A DNA stretch of 49,045 nucleotides, from assembly GCA_964559295.1 (NCBI GenBank), contig CAZLGO010000002.1, positions 1 through 49,045 of the forward strand, written 5' to 3'. Below, in pieces: positions 1-7,999 of this stretch; the first letter of the stretch is position 1, and every line of letters starts with the position of its first letter. The stretch is from CAZLGO01 sp964559295. GTDB taxonomy: Archaea; Methanobacteriota; Methanobacteria; Methanobacteriales; Methanobacteriaceae. Under the pieces are notes generated by a model. That model was not told where the DNA came from and did not search any database. It worked only from the letters and a program-made list of their open reading frames with translations. Both the position numbers and the translations under genes were made by a program.

Positions 1-1
1 A

Positions 2-29
2 GAGAATTTTGATTAACTTGACTTTTTAG
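2..29 (+). repeat. IS left terminal inverted repeat
   Basis: It aligns with the reverse complement of 1121-1148 at about 22 of 28 positions. The outer nine bases (GAGAATTTT) are identical. Confidence 0.8.
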
Positions 30-131
30 ATTTTTGTTTTTGTGTTCTGATTTTTCACAGGTTCTTTGGGATTAATTTCATGTTTTATATGTTTTTTTGG
101 CTATTTTTCCTTGTTTTTTTGATAGCGTTCG

Positions 132-1073
132 CTAGGTTGTGTTTTTTTGGAGAGTGATGAGTTGTTTTAGATCGTAGCCGAAACAGGAGAATAGGTTTTT
201 TGTGTGGGTTCGGCGGATGGTGGTGACTAGTTGGTGGCCTGACTTGAATATGTTTTTGATCACAGCGAAGGGTCGTTCCCAGGGCGCTCTTTTACGGGTG
301 ATTCTTTCGTTGCGCATTTTTTGCTTGATGGTTATTTTATGTCCGCGGACATTTCTATCCATAGTGGCGTTATAACCTTTACAAGGCGCTCCGAAATATC
401 CTCTGTCCCGGTAAACTACTTCTCCAGGTTCACTAAGGTCTATTTGGCTGTCGTGCACGTTTGCAGTGGTGGTTTCCACAGCTCTTATCAAACCGTGATC
501 GATGTCAGTTTTAATGTGTAGTTTATAGCCAAAGTGTGATTTCCCGCCTTTTTTAGCCCAGGTGCCTTCTTTGTTTCTCCGGGTTTTAGCCTCAGGTCCT
601 CGGGGCTTATCAGCCCGTGCATGGCCTGGATCTGAGGTTATGAAAGTCGCATCTTGCATAACACCCTCTTTAACCTTCATATTATTCTCATCTAGTTGTC
701 TTTGTAGTTCATCCCAGATTTTCTCATCTTTACCCGTCTTACTGAGGCGTTCTCTGAAATACCAGACTGTAGTATAGTCTGGAATTGTTTCTGGAAATCC
801 CAGAAACTTCATAAATGAAATACGATCCGCAACCTGCCGCTCCAGTTCAGGATCAGACAAACCATGCCATGCCTGAAGGACCAATAGCTTAACCATCAAT
901 ATTTCATCATAATTAGGCCTACCACCCTTTTCGGTGTGATTATCATACATATCCGCAACGATAGGTCTAAATTTATCCCAATCAATCACATTATTGGCTT
1001 CAATCAATTTGTCACCCAACTTCTCAACCCGTTCATACGCCTTATTCAATGCAAATTGTGTTAACGACTTCAT
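132..1073 (-). CDS. IS5-family DDE transposase
   Basis: This 313-residue protein should catalyse excision and insertion of the surrounding element. The N-terminal third has a basic DNA-binding domain with the GGRPNYDEILMVKLLVLQ segment seen in IS5-family transposases. The catalytic acidic residues appear to be D141 (QDATFIT), D223 (YRDRGYFG) and E266 (APWERPFAVIK), so the DDE fold looks complete. No frameshift or internal stop is seen, so the enzyme may be active. The start codon is ATG, 75 bp inside the right end of the element. A copy of this gene's first codons survives at 4622-4740, showing that a second element once lay there. Confidence 0.93.
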   Translation of the reverse strand: MKSLTQFALNKAYERVEKLGDKLIEANNVIDWDKFRPIVADMYDNHTEKGGRPNYDEILMVKLLVLQAWHGLSDPELERQVADRISFMKFLGFPETIPDYTTVWYFRERLSKTGKDEKIWDELQRQLDENNMKVKEGVMQDATFITSDPGHARADKPRGPEAKTRRNKEGTWAKKGGKSHFGYKLHIKTDIDHGLIRAVETTTANVHDSQIDLSEPGEVVYRDRGYFGAPCKGYNATMDRNVRGHKITIKQKMRNERITRKRAPWERPFAVIKNIFKSGHQLVTTIRRTHTKNLFSCFGYDLKQLITLQKNTT

Positions 1074-1120
1074 AGCAATCTATTTATACAAACAAGTACA
1101 TAAAACTTGCTAAACCAAAC

Positions 1121-1148
1121 CGAAAAACTTAGGTTTTTCAAAATTCTC
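1121..1148 (-). repeat. IS right terminal inverted repeat
   Basis: It is the inverse partner of 2-29. The same end is duplicated exactly at the solo remnant ending at 4740. Confidence 0.8.
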
Positions 1149-2122
1149 CTAAGTTTATTCGGGAGAAGGAGTCCTCAGAGGGATCCAACCGGAGCACATG
1201 GTTACCACCGCCACTTGAAGACCATAGAATACCATTTTGATCGATTACTGCTCCGTAGGGAGTATGACCCACCGATGAGACGTCTACTGTCTTTAGAATT
1301 TCTCCAGTGGAGCCGTCTATGTAATAGTACTTCATGGTTCCGTAGCAACCGATCCAAACGTTGTTTTTCGAATCTACAGCGATTCCTCTTGGTCCTGGAT
1401 TCCAGTAGTCGTTGGTAGGTTCCTTCATACTCTCCTGGTACATAGGTGCCCTCTTTTTTCGGGATCAAAACAATTTCATATAGAACACATTCATCCTGAC
1501 CCCATGGGAGGACTTCATTGGGGGTGATGACTCCGTTTCCATCTAAATCATGGCATGTCTCAATGATACCATTACCGTTCCGATCTATGTACTGTTCGTT
1601 CTCATAAAGCCCTATCTTGACCGCTGTACCTGTGTTTCGGTTACCCACCCAGCAATTGCCATCCAAGTCCACAGTGGTTCTGGATGGATTTGCATAGCTT
1701 AAAGGACTGGTACGGTAACGTGCCAGCTCCAGACTAGTTCTGGTATCCACTTTAGATACAGTGCCTTCGTTGGAATTGGGAACCCAAATAAAAGCAGGAA
1801 CTATTTTAAAACTTTCGGATAGCTCTAACTGGTCATCTTCTGTGTTGTGTTCTAAACCAATCAATTCTCCTTCATCAAAATCAATGTTGGTGTTGTAGGG
1901 CTGGCTGTCGTCGCCCGCCGCTGTTTGGATGGTATCCACCATAACTTGATCTGTGTCTGCCACAGCCTGATTTACTGTATTCTGACTGATTTCAACTGTG
2001 GGCTGGCTTATTAAGGCCTGATCTACATTTGTAGCTTGATCTGTGTCTGCTGCTGCCACCACACAGCAGATGGCTAAGGTGAAAACAAACACAAAGATAT
2101 ACAAAGCTAATTGCGTTTTCAT
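1149..2122 (-). pseudogene. Secreted beta-propeller (NHL/Vgb-like) protein, broken
   Basis: The 5' part, from an ATG at 2122, has a signal peptide (about residues 1-25), a Gln/Thr/Asp-rich linker and propeller-like blades with the motifs WVPNSNEGTVSKVDT and DLDGNCWVGNRNTG. A Ca-binding-like stretch (DRNGNGI, DLDGNGV) follows. Near position 1420 the reading frame shifts. The next blades (RGIAVDSKNNVWIGCYG, YGAVIDQNGILWSSS) continue in another frame until the coding sequence runs into the IS at 1148, adding only GEF before a stop. Similar proteins with this blade pattern are frequent as surface proteins in Methanobacterium-like archaea. Both the frameshift and the IS truncation argue against function. 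Confidence 0.85.
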
Positions 2123-2255
2123 ATTTATCGTTGTTTTATTGAATTATTATTTTATTTATATTATAATTTATTGATATTCAAATTCTATATGTCTATTAAT
2201 AAAACTTTTCATTTGAAACAAATAGAAAGCTTTATATATAAGATAAGAAATTTAT

Positions 2256-2344
2256 GGGGTTTCTACAGAACCGTAAAGGAGAAAGATAATCCTGGCGCAG
2301 TATGTGGATTCTGTATTGCAAAGCAGGATGAAAGCTTTCTTTAA
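2256..2344 (+). pseudogene. C-terminal remnant of a DUF2115 paralogue
   Basis: About 29 codons ending in a TAA at 2344 encode a segment with VKEKDNPGAVCGFCIAKQD. This matches the C-terminus of the intact neighbour at 2361-2891 (VKEKNMENPYALCRFCVSVQD). The upstream reading frame shows no DUF2115 similarity and is AT-rich junk. I read it as the tail of a tandem duplicate whose body has been deleted. The neighbouring gene begins 16 bp downstream. Confidence 0.72.
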
Positions 2345-2360
2345 AAATTAAGGGGTTTAA

Positions 2361-2891
2361 ATGGTGAAAAATATAATTAACATTGATTTTACTCGTAAAA
2401 TCAGCAGGCAGGAACTTTTATCCATATTAAAGAGAGAAGCATCCGGTATACATATAAGCGAACTCATGACGGCCGATGCCTTTCTGAAGGCTGACGCTAA
2501 ATACATGCACGCAGGCTATCGAGAGGATTACATTAAAACGTTCAGCAAAGCATTTATAGCCCGTATAAAGGATATAAAGGACGATAAAGGGAGATATGAA
2601 GGTTATATAAACACAGAAAAGCTCCAGGAATTTTTGGAGGTTCTAAAAAAACATAAAAAGGAGGCAAAAAGCGATAAAGAATTAGCATTTCTTAAAATTG
2701 CCGGACTGGTGGCTATTTATGCTGTTTTTGTGGTGGAAGAGTCCATACATCCGGTGGGAACTTCATTTCCTGGAGGTTTGAAGCTCAGGTACAAGGATGG
2801 GAAGTATCTATGCCCGGTGAAAGAGAAAAATATGGAGAATCCTTATGCTTTGTGTAGGTTTTGCGTCTCTGTGCAGGATGGGAGTTTTTAG
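2361..2891 (+). CDS. DUF2115 (UPF0305-type) protein
   Basis: This 176-residue protein has a C-terminal block containing HPVGTSFPGGLKLRYKDGKYLCPVK and a cysteine pair in ALCRFC. That block is the recognisable signature of DUF2115, a family largely confined to methanogens and without a known function. The cysteine motif suggests metal or Fe-S binding, but this is inference. The ATG is preceded by AAGGGG at suitable spacing. It lies in a decayed region beside a remnant of its own paralogue, so it may be the surviving copy of a duplication. Confidence 0.78.
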   Translation: MVKNIINIDFTRKISRQELLSILKREASGIHISELMTADAFLKADAKYMHAGYREDYIKTFSKAFIARIKDIKDDKGRYEGYINTEKLQEFLEVLKKHKKEAKSDKELAFLKIAGLVAIYAVFVVEESIHPVGTSFPGGLKLRYKDGKYLCPVKEKNMENPYALCRFCVSVQDGSF

Positions 2892-2905
2892 TTGATAATA
2901 ATTGT

Positions 2906-3546
2906 TTAAAAATCCAACCATTTAACTACAAATTCATCTAAAAATATAGCAATAAACAATTCTACTAAAATATTTAGCCTTTTCAGTTGTTCTACAAAAT
3001 CCCTTAGCTTTATGGACTCTGGTTCTGGATCAAAACAGTTTTTACAAAGTATTATATGATCATTTTTGAAATAATAAGTGTAATGAGCTATTGAATTCCT
3101 ATCTTGAGCTTCTAAATAGCTAATAAATTTATTTTCTGGATACTCTTCCTTTAATTTTTTATTATAAAACCCAATGTACTTACAGGATTAACATCCAAAT
3201 ACTGAAGATTTATTAAGTATGCCAAGCATATTCTAATTTTTCTGGAAATAATGGACACATATGTGCATAGAAAGATGCAAGTTGATTATATTCAAGTTTA
3301 AGGCCATATTCTTCTAAATTCTTAAAATTTTCTGTTAAACGATTACATAATCCTATAAGGATGCGAAATGAGTCCATAAGTTTTACAAATCTTTCCGCTT
3401 CTTCTATTGTAAATACAACCTTCAAGTGGCCTTTTTGATCTAAATCAGCTAAAAACTCATATATTGATGTTTCATATTCGTTAAGAAAATTTTTTCATCC
3501 ACTATCAGATTTTCAAAAACTTTCTCTTTTCTACTTTCTATGTACG
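2906..3546 (-). pseudogene. Unrecognised gene, several frameshifts
   Basis: Three consecutive reading-frame segments on the minus strand look like pieces of one protein of about 200 residues. The first contains RKEKVFENLIVDEKIF. After a frameshift at an A/T run near 3490 comes NEYETSIYEFLADLDQKGH, continuing with VFTIEEAERFVKLMDSF as far as a stop at 3213. A third segment, after another shift around 3185, holds YNKKLKEEYPENKFISYLEA and CKNCFDPEPESIKLRDF and stops at 2906. No family is recognised. The CKNC pair near the end could bind metal. No convincing start codon or ribosome binding site is seen at the 5' end. Confidence 0.55.
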
Positions 3547-3568
3547 CTTACTCCATTAAGAGCAAAAT

Positions 3569-3817
3569 TTATTCCAAAAACTCCTCAGCTTTCACTGCCC
3601 GATAAACTTTTCCTTTATAATTCATCTTACAGGGCATGGCCCCCATGGGACAGAAGGAAACACATCTCATACAGAATTCACAATCACACCCATGTACAGG
3701 GTAATCTACCATTTCTATGTTGTTGGTCGGGCATATCTGGGCGCATATTCCACATTGACTGCACTTGGATTTATCTACCTTGAATCCAAACCATTTCTGC
3801 TGGGATTTCATTTCCAT
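3569..3817 (-). CDS. Two-cluster ferredoxin module of an EFR1-type protein
   Basis: These 82 residues carry two [4Fe-4S] motifs, CSQCGICAQICP and CEFCMRCVSFCP, and a short C-terminal tail. In EFR1-type proteins such a module is fused behind a flavodoxin domain. Here it begins at an ATG that overlaps the end of the flavodoxin-like gene by 10 bp in another frame. A GGAG lies about 10 nt upstream of this ATG, so either the polypeptide is made separately by translational coupling or one gene has suffered a frameshift. The likely role is electron transfer from FMN to a cytoplasmic partner. Confidence 0.75.
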   Translation of the reverse strand: MEMKSQQKWFGFKVDKSKCSQCGICAQICPTNNIEMVDYPVHGCDCEFCMRCVSFCPMGAMPCKMNYKGKVYRAVKAEEFLE

Positions 3818-4350
3818 GAACCTATAACTCCTTTGGAGATTAAATACATCATATCAGAAAGTACCGGAACTCTGCTCCACTTTGCTTTCCCATCTATAAG
3901 ATCAAGGGCATAAGCTTCAGCTTTTTTGAGTCCTTTATTGATTTTCTTCTTGGAGGTGATCTCATCCTGAATATAGAATATATTGGGAGGCATTATGATT
4001 TCTTCAGCTCCAATGGGCATGTATCCTTTCTTTTTTAATTTTCCCCGAAGTGGACCAACGATACCTCCTGAAAAACCACCAAGTGTATCAACCATAAAGA
4101 TTTTAGTACCATCTGCTTGTGGTAGCGCATCTATAAATTCCCAGACAAAGGGATATGTGGAAAACCCTGCTACAGGGAATCCTAAACCAATTGTATGTTC
4201 AGGGTTAACTTCTTTTGGGGCTGATTGTTCTATTCTGTACAGATTGACATCTATGCTGTTTTTCTCAAAAACATCTCTCATTCTCTTTACAACAAGAAAA
4301 GTATTTCCAGTCCCTGAAAAATAATAAAAATCAGCTGTATTTATATTCAT
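3808..4350 (-). CDS. Flavodoxin-like module of an EFR1-type protein
   Basis: This 180-residue protein has the FMN phosphate-binding loop SGTGNT near residue 12 (YYFSGTGNTFLVVKRM). Further flavodoxin-fold segments are FPVAGFSTYPFVWEFI and MVDTLGGFSGGIVGP. It starts at an ATG with a strong AAGGAGGTAAT ribosome binding site. Together with the downstream two-cluster ferredoxin it would make one EFR1-type flavodoxin-ferredoxin of about 260 residues. The stop codon lies just past the start of the ferredoxin module. The physiological partner is unknown. Confidence 0.78.
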   Translation of the reverse strand: MNINTADFYYFSGTGNTFLVVKRMRDVFEKNSIDVNLYRIEQSAPKEVNPEHTIGLGFPVAGFSTYPFVWEFIDALPQADGTKIFMVDTLGGFSGGIVGPLRGKLKKKGYMPIGAEEIIMPPNIFYIQDEITSKKKINKGLKKAEAYALDLIDGKAKWSRVPVLSDMMYLISKGVIGSWK

Positions 4351-4621
4351 ATTACCTCCTTAAACAATTTTGTCAATTCAAGCTGAAATGTCCTGATTAG
4401 TCAAATATAGTGTGGATAAGTGTTCCATATTAATTATTGTGTTTTGGCTTTTTGTATAACATTCGATAATGCAATTTGTGTCCATCTCAGATAATAAGAT
4501 ATTTAGGCTCATCGTTTAAGCACCGACAACTGAAAATTTAAACACTCCTCTTTTTTTTAGTTCTAATATAATAAATTCTCTGTTTCTAAAAGTACATTTC
4601 ATTTCAACATATAATTAATAT

Positions 4622-4740
4622 CGTTCATACGCCTTATTCAATGCAAATTGTGTTAACGACTTCATAGCAATCTATTTATACAAACAAGTACATAAAACTT
4701 GCTAAACCAAACCGAAAAACTTAGGTTTTTCAAAATTCTC
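4622..4740 (-). mobile_element. Solo right end of the IS5-type element
   Basis: These 119 bp are identical to 1030-1148: the terminal inverted repeat, the leader and the first 15 or so codons of the transposase. The rest of the element is gone. The base after 4740 differs from the base after 1148, and no CTAA follows. The remnant is in the same orientation as the full element and ends 40 bp before the cfbD start codon. A TTTATA at 4675-4680 within it faces cfbD. Confidence 0.93.
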
Positions 4741-4780
4741 TGAAAATAACAATCAAATTAAATTTAATCGAGGTGAAAAT

Positions 4781-5848
4781 TTGCATCCAAGACCAAGTCC
4801 AATTGCAGCATCTTTATACACACTAAGGGATTTAAATGCTGATGTTATCATACTACATGGACCTCATGGTTGTTGTTTTAGAACAGGTAGATTGCTGGAA
4901 AATGATGGTGTAAGGGTTGTAACCACAGCCATGTCTGAAAATGATTTTATATTTGGGGCATCTTCTAAATTGGTGGAAACGCTTCAGAAAGTGGATTCCA
5001 TGTTCTCACCAAAACTGGTAGGAGTTGTGGGGACATGTGCAAGCATGATAATAGGGGAAGATCTCAAAGAGGCTGTACAAAACGCCAAGATAGGTGCAAA
5101 GGTTCTGGTTGTTGAATCCCATGGTGGATTTGGTGAAGGAGATAACACAGAAGGAGCCATAGCAGTCTTAGAGGCTGCTGAAAAAGAAGGTATAATACCA
5201 CATGAAGAAGCAGAAAGGCAGTCCCGCATGCTGAAATTGGCAACAAAGATTGAAAAGACAAAGGGCATGGCTAAAAGAGAATATATTCCCCCATCGTATG
5301 GTGATGATAAAAATGAAGTTGCAAAAATTTTGCTTGAAAGATTCGAAAGAGGAGATAAGATCGCCATAGTATTAAATGCAAAAAAGGAGACCTCTTATCT
5401 TTTCTCAGATATATTAAAAGTCCCTTTTGAAAGATTCTATCATAAAAATAAGCCGATTCTAATAGCAAACCTTGATGATAAAGTTGGTCTTCCAAGAATA
5501 AGAAATCATGCTAAAAATATTAAAAAAGAACTTTTAGAAGATGGTATAAAAATAGATATAATAACAGGAGGCTTGGATGAATATCCAGTAACTGGAAAGA
5601 ATGTTGCAGAGATTTTAAAAAAAGAATCTGTTGATTTTGCAGTGATTGCAGGTGTTCCTCATGCAGTACCTATAGAAACTACAGATGTTAGTGCAATAGC
5701 TATAACAGATGGTCCAAGGCTTGTTGAACCCTTAGTTGAGATGGGATATCAACATGTTGTTGCTGAGTTAGATGCCCATGCAAAGACCCTTGGTACAGAT
5801 AGGATTGTAAGATCAGAATTTGGAGAAGTTTTAAGGGAGATTTTATAA
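4781..5848 (+). CDS. cfbD: Ni-sirohydrochlorin a,c-diamide reductive cyclase, catalytic subunit
   Basis: This 355-residue NifD-like protein works with the NifH-like CfbC to reduce and cyclise Ni-sirohydrochlorin a,c-diamide, a late step in making coenzyme F430 of methyl-coenzyme M reductase. The N-terminus HPRPSPIAAS, the loop HGPHGCCFRTGR (C31/C32) and VGTCASMIIGEDL (C86) are typical and supply likely cluster ligands. Translation starts at a TTG with a GGTGA a few bases upstream; this start preserves the expected N-terminus. The gene stands alone: a solo IS end lies just upstream, and the Trm112-like gene converges with a 6-bp overlap. Its promoter must lie in the 40-bp gap or in the IS remnant. 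Confidence 0.9.
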   Translation: MHPRPSPIAASLYTLRDLNADVIILHGPHGCCFRTGRLLENDGVRVVTTAMSENDFIFGASSKLVETLQKVDSMFSPKLVGVVGTCASMIIGEDLKEAVQNAKIGAKVLVVESHGGFGEGDNTEGAIAVLEAAEKEGIIPHEEAERQSRMLKLATKIEKTKGMAKREYIPPSYGDDKNEVAKILLERFERGDKIAIVLNAKKETSYLFSDILKVPFERFYHKNKPILIANLDDKVGLPRIRNHAKNIKKELLEDGIKIDIITGGLDEYPVTGKNVAEILKKESVDFAVIAGVPHAVPIETTDVSAIAITDGPRLVEPLVEMGYQHVVAELDAHAKTLGTDRIVRSEFGEVLREIL

Positions 5849-6067
5849 TCTTTTAGAATACTTTTGAATCATCTTATGAATTTCTTTGGAGTAATCCTCA
5901 TCTGGCAGCATATGGGGAATTTCATCTATAATTGGATACTTTCTCTGGCATTTCTTACACTCCAGAATACCTTCACAGATCTTACCTTCCTCCTCTAAAA
6001 AAGTCGTTAACATCAGCTTTTCTTTACATATTGGACATGCTAAGATTTCTAAAAGCTCATACTTCAT
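5843..6067 (-). CDS. Trm112/UPF0434-type zinc-binding protein
   Basis: These 74 residues start MKYELLEILACPICKEKL and carry a second pair, CKKCQRKYP, giving the four-cysteine zinc site of Trm112-like proteins. Trm112 activates several methyltransferases acting on tRNA, rRNA and release factor; the partner here is unknown. I chose the ATG at 6067, where the family N-terminus begins and GGATG lies upstream. A longer in-frame reading is possible but adds unrelated residues. The 3' end overlaps cfbD by 6 bp, tail to tail. Confidence 0.8.
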   Translation of the reverse strand: MKYELLEILACPICKEKLMLTTFLEEEGKICEGILECKKCQRKYPIIDEIPHMLPDEDYSKEIHKMIQKYSKRL

Positions 6068-6223
6068 TTTAAACATCCTTTTATGTTTTGTATAGAATTC
6101 TCTTACAATAATCTTTATCTTTTGTGAATTTTTATATAAAAATAGTATCCTAAAATAATAATGTTGCGTGATAAGAAATAAAACCAAAAAACATGTCTAT
6201 TTGCAATTTATCATGGTGATTAG

Positions 6224-7228
6224 ATGGACAAAACAATTGGTATGGTCTTGTGTGGAGGTTATGGAAAACGTTTGAGGCCACTCACAGAGCGGATTCCAAA
6301 ACCCCTAATCGAGATTAAGGATGGTTACACAATATTAGACAAGCAGCTCTTTGATTTTAAAAATTCAGACATAGATCGGGTACTTCTTCTAACTGGATTT
6401 TTAAGTGATAAGATCCAGGAACGATATGGTAGCAATTACAGGGGAGTGAAGATCGAATATGTAGAGGAAGATGAGCCTCTTGGGACTTTAAATGCTATAA
6501 AACTTGGCATGGAGCATATTGGTAACTATAAGCAATGTTTAATAAGAAACGGTGATGTTGTAGCTGACCTGAATCTAAAAAAGATGATTCATCAGGGTGA
6601 AAGATCCAATTACCCATTTTTGATCTTTATAACAAAAATGAAATCTCCGTATGGTATAGTCGAGATGAACGGGGACAGATTGGTATCTTTCCAAGAAAAA
6701 CCCCTTCTTGACTATTACATAAATGGAGGAGTTTATTTTTCTAAGGGAGAGATAGACTTTGGTGATTTTGATGTTGGAGACATCGAAAAAACTGTGTTTC
6801 CAATGCTTGCCAAGGAAAACAAACTTGGTTATTACAAGGAAGAGGGACTTTTCTGGATGGCGATAGACACGACAAAAGAGCTTGAGGAAATAAGAAAAGA
6901 ATACAAAAACAGAGAAGACAAACCATGGGGATACGAAAAGATTCTGATAAACACAGAAAAGTACATTACAAAAGAGCTTTTCATAAAGGAAGGCTATCGG
7001 ACGTCATTCCACTACCATAGTAAGAAGGATGAGACCATGTACATAGTAAAGGGAGCCGGATACATAGAATTTAAAGATAGGAAGGAGTACTTTGGAAAAA
7101 ATGATACGATACGAATAGAACCTGAAATTCCGCATTCCATAGTAGCAATGGAAAATTCTCTATTACACGAGGTTTCAACGCCTCATTTGGAAGATACTGT
7201 GCGAATAAAGGATTTTTATGAAAGATAG
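6224..7228 (+). CDS. Sugar nucleotidyltransferase fused to a cupin
   Basis: Residues 1 to about 225 form a nucleotidyltransferase domain with the signature LCGGYGKRLRPLTERIPKPLIEI, followed by NGDVVADL and FQEKP. Residues from about 235 are a cupin beginning KPWGYEKILINTEKYITKELFIKEG, with the histidine pair FHYHSKKDETMYIVKG and PHSI. This cupin is of the type found in mannose-6-phosphate isomerase/GDP-mannose pyrophosphorylase fusions. The product probably makes an NDP-sugar, perhaps GDP-mannose, for glycans; the substrate is not proven. A GGTGAT precedes the ATG. Confidence 0.82.
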   Translation: MDKTIGMVLCGGYGKRLRPLTERIPKPLIEIKDGYTILDKQLFDFKNSDIDRVLLLTGFLSDKIQERYGSNYRGVKIEYVEEDEPLGTLNAIKLGMEHIGNYKQCLIRNGDVVADLNLKKMIHQGERSNYPFLIFITKMKSPYGIVEMNGDRLVSFQEKPLLDYYINGGVYFSKGEIDFGDFDVGDIEKTVFPMLAKENKLGYYKEEGLFWMAIDTTKELEEIRKEYKNREDKPWGYEKILINTEKYITKELFIKEGYRTSFHYHSKKDETMYIVKGAGYIEFKDRKEYFGKNDTIRIEPEIPHSIVAMENSLLHEVSTPHLEDTVRIKDFYER

Positions 7229-7381
7229 TAGATATAAGGTTTAAGACAATATGGTTCTTTATTATAACCACCTAAGATGGGTAGCGAAAAACAGGTGTTT
7301 TTAAGAAATTGTCAAAAAGCCATTAAATTCTTTACAAACATTTTTCAGGAAAAATAATGGTTTTGCTGGTGTTATGGGGAA

Positions 7382-7978
7382 ATGATAATCATAATCGATT
7401 ATGGGGCAGGAAACCTTAGGAGCATAAAAAACGGGTTTTTAAAGGTTGGTGCTGAAGTTATAATATCAAAAGATGTCTATGAGATAGAAAAAGCTGATGC
7501 AATCGTTTTGCCTGGAGTTGGAGCCTTTGGTAAAGCTATGGAATGTCTCAAAGGTTATGAAAAAGCTATATATGATCATATACAATCAGGAAAACCATTT
7601 TTAGGGATATGTTTAGGATTACAGATCCTATTTACAAAAAGCCAAGAAAGTAAGGGAATAAAAGGGCTGGATATATTTAAGGGAGAAGTGCTACGTCTTC
7701 CCGAAGGTGTTAAGATACCACATATGGGATGGAACAATCTGAAAATACTCAGGATGTGTCCAATACTTAAGGAGATTGGCAATGATTATGTATATTTTGT
7801 CCATTCCTACTATGTAAAGCCAGAGGAAGAAGATATAATAGCCGCAACAGTTGATTATGGTGTCAATATTCCTGCAGTTGTATGTAGGGACAACGTTTTT
7901 GCCACCCAGTTTCATCCAGAAAAAAGTGGTGAGGTTGGTTTGAGGATTTTAAAAAACTTTGTGGAGAATGTCCCGTAA
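7382..7978 (+). CDS. hisH: Imidazole glycerol phosphate synthase, glutaminase subunit
   Basis: This 198-residue class I glutamine amidotransferase provides ammonia to HisF for imidazole glycerol phosphate formation in histidine biosynthesis. The start IIIIDYGAGNLRSIKNGF, the nucleophile loop FLGICLGLQIL and the His/Glu pair in ATQFHPEKSGEVG form the complete family pattern. Its length is normal. No other his gene lies in the window, which fits the scattered his genes of many methanogens. It is followed after 21 bp by a metallophosphoesterase. Confidence 0.95.
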   Translation: MIIIIDYGAGNLRSIKNGFLKVGAEVIISKDVYEIEKADAIVLPGVGAFGKAMECLKGYEKAIYDHIQSGKPFLGICLGLQILFTKSQESKGIKGLDIFKGEVLRLPEGVKIPHMGWNNLKILRMCPILKEIGNDYVYFVHSYYVKPEEEDIIAATVDYGVNIPAVVCRDNVFATQFHPEKSGEVGLRILKNFVENVP

Positions 7979-7999
7979 TTTAAAAGGATTGTGATTTTT

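Larger units (their letters stand above)
2..1148 (-). mobile_element. Complete IS5-type insertion sequence
   Basis: A 1147-bp element carries one intact transposase gene between imperfect terminal inverted repeats that both begin GAGAATTTTGA. CTAA follows the right end at 1149-1152. Base 1 of the window is an A, as expected if the left flank also ended in CTAA, but the left flank lies outside the window, so the target duplication is unproven. IS5-type elements often insert at CTAA/YTAR sites. The element interrupts a beta-propeller protein gene whose remains continue to 2122. A 119-bp exact copy of its right end lies at 4622-4740. Confidence 0.88.

Noticed and set aside
2111..2255. Open frame upstream of the DUF2115 tail
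   Set aside because: It overlaps the propeller gene start, is dominated by Leu/Tyr/Phe from AT-rich DNA, and has no ribosome binding site. Only the last 29 codons show homology.
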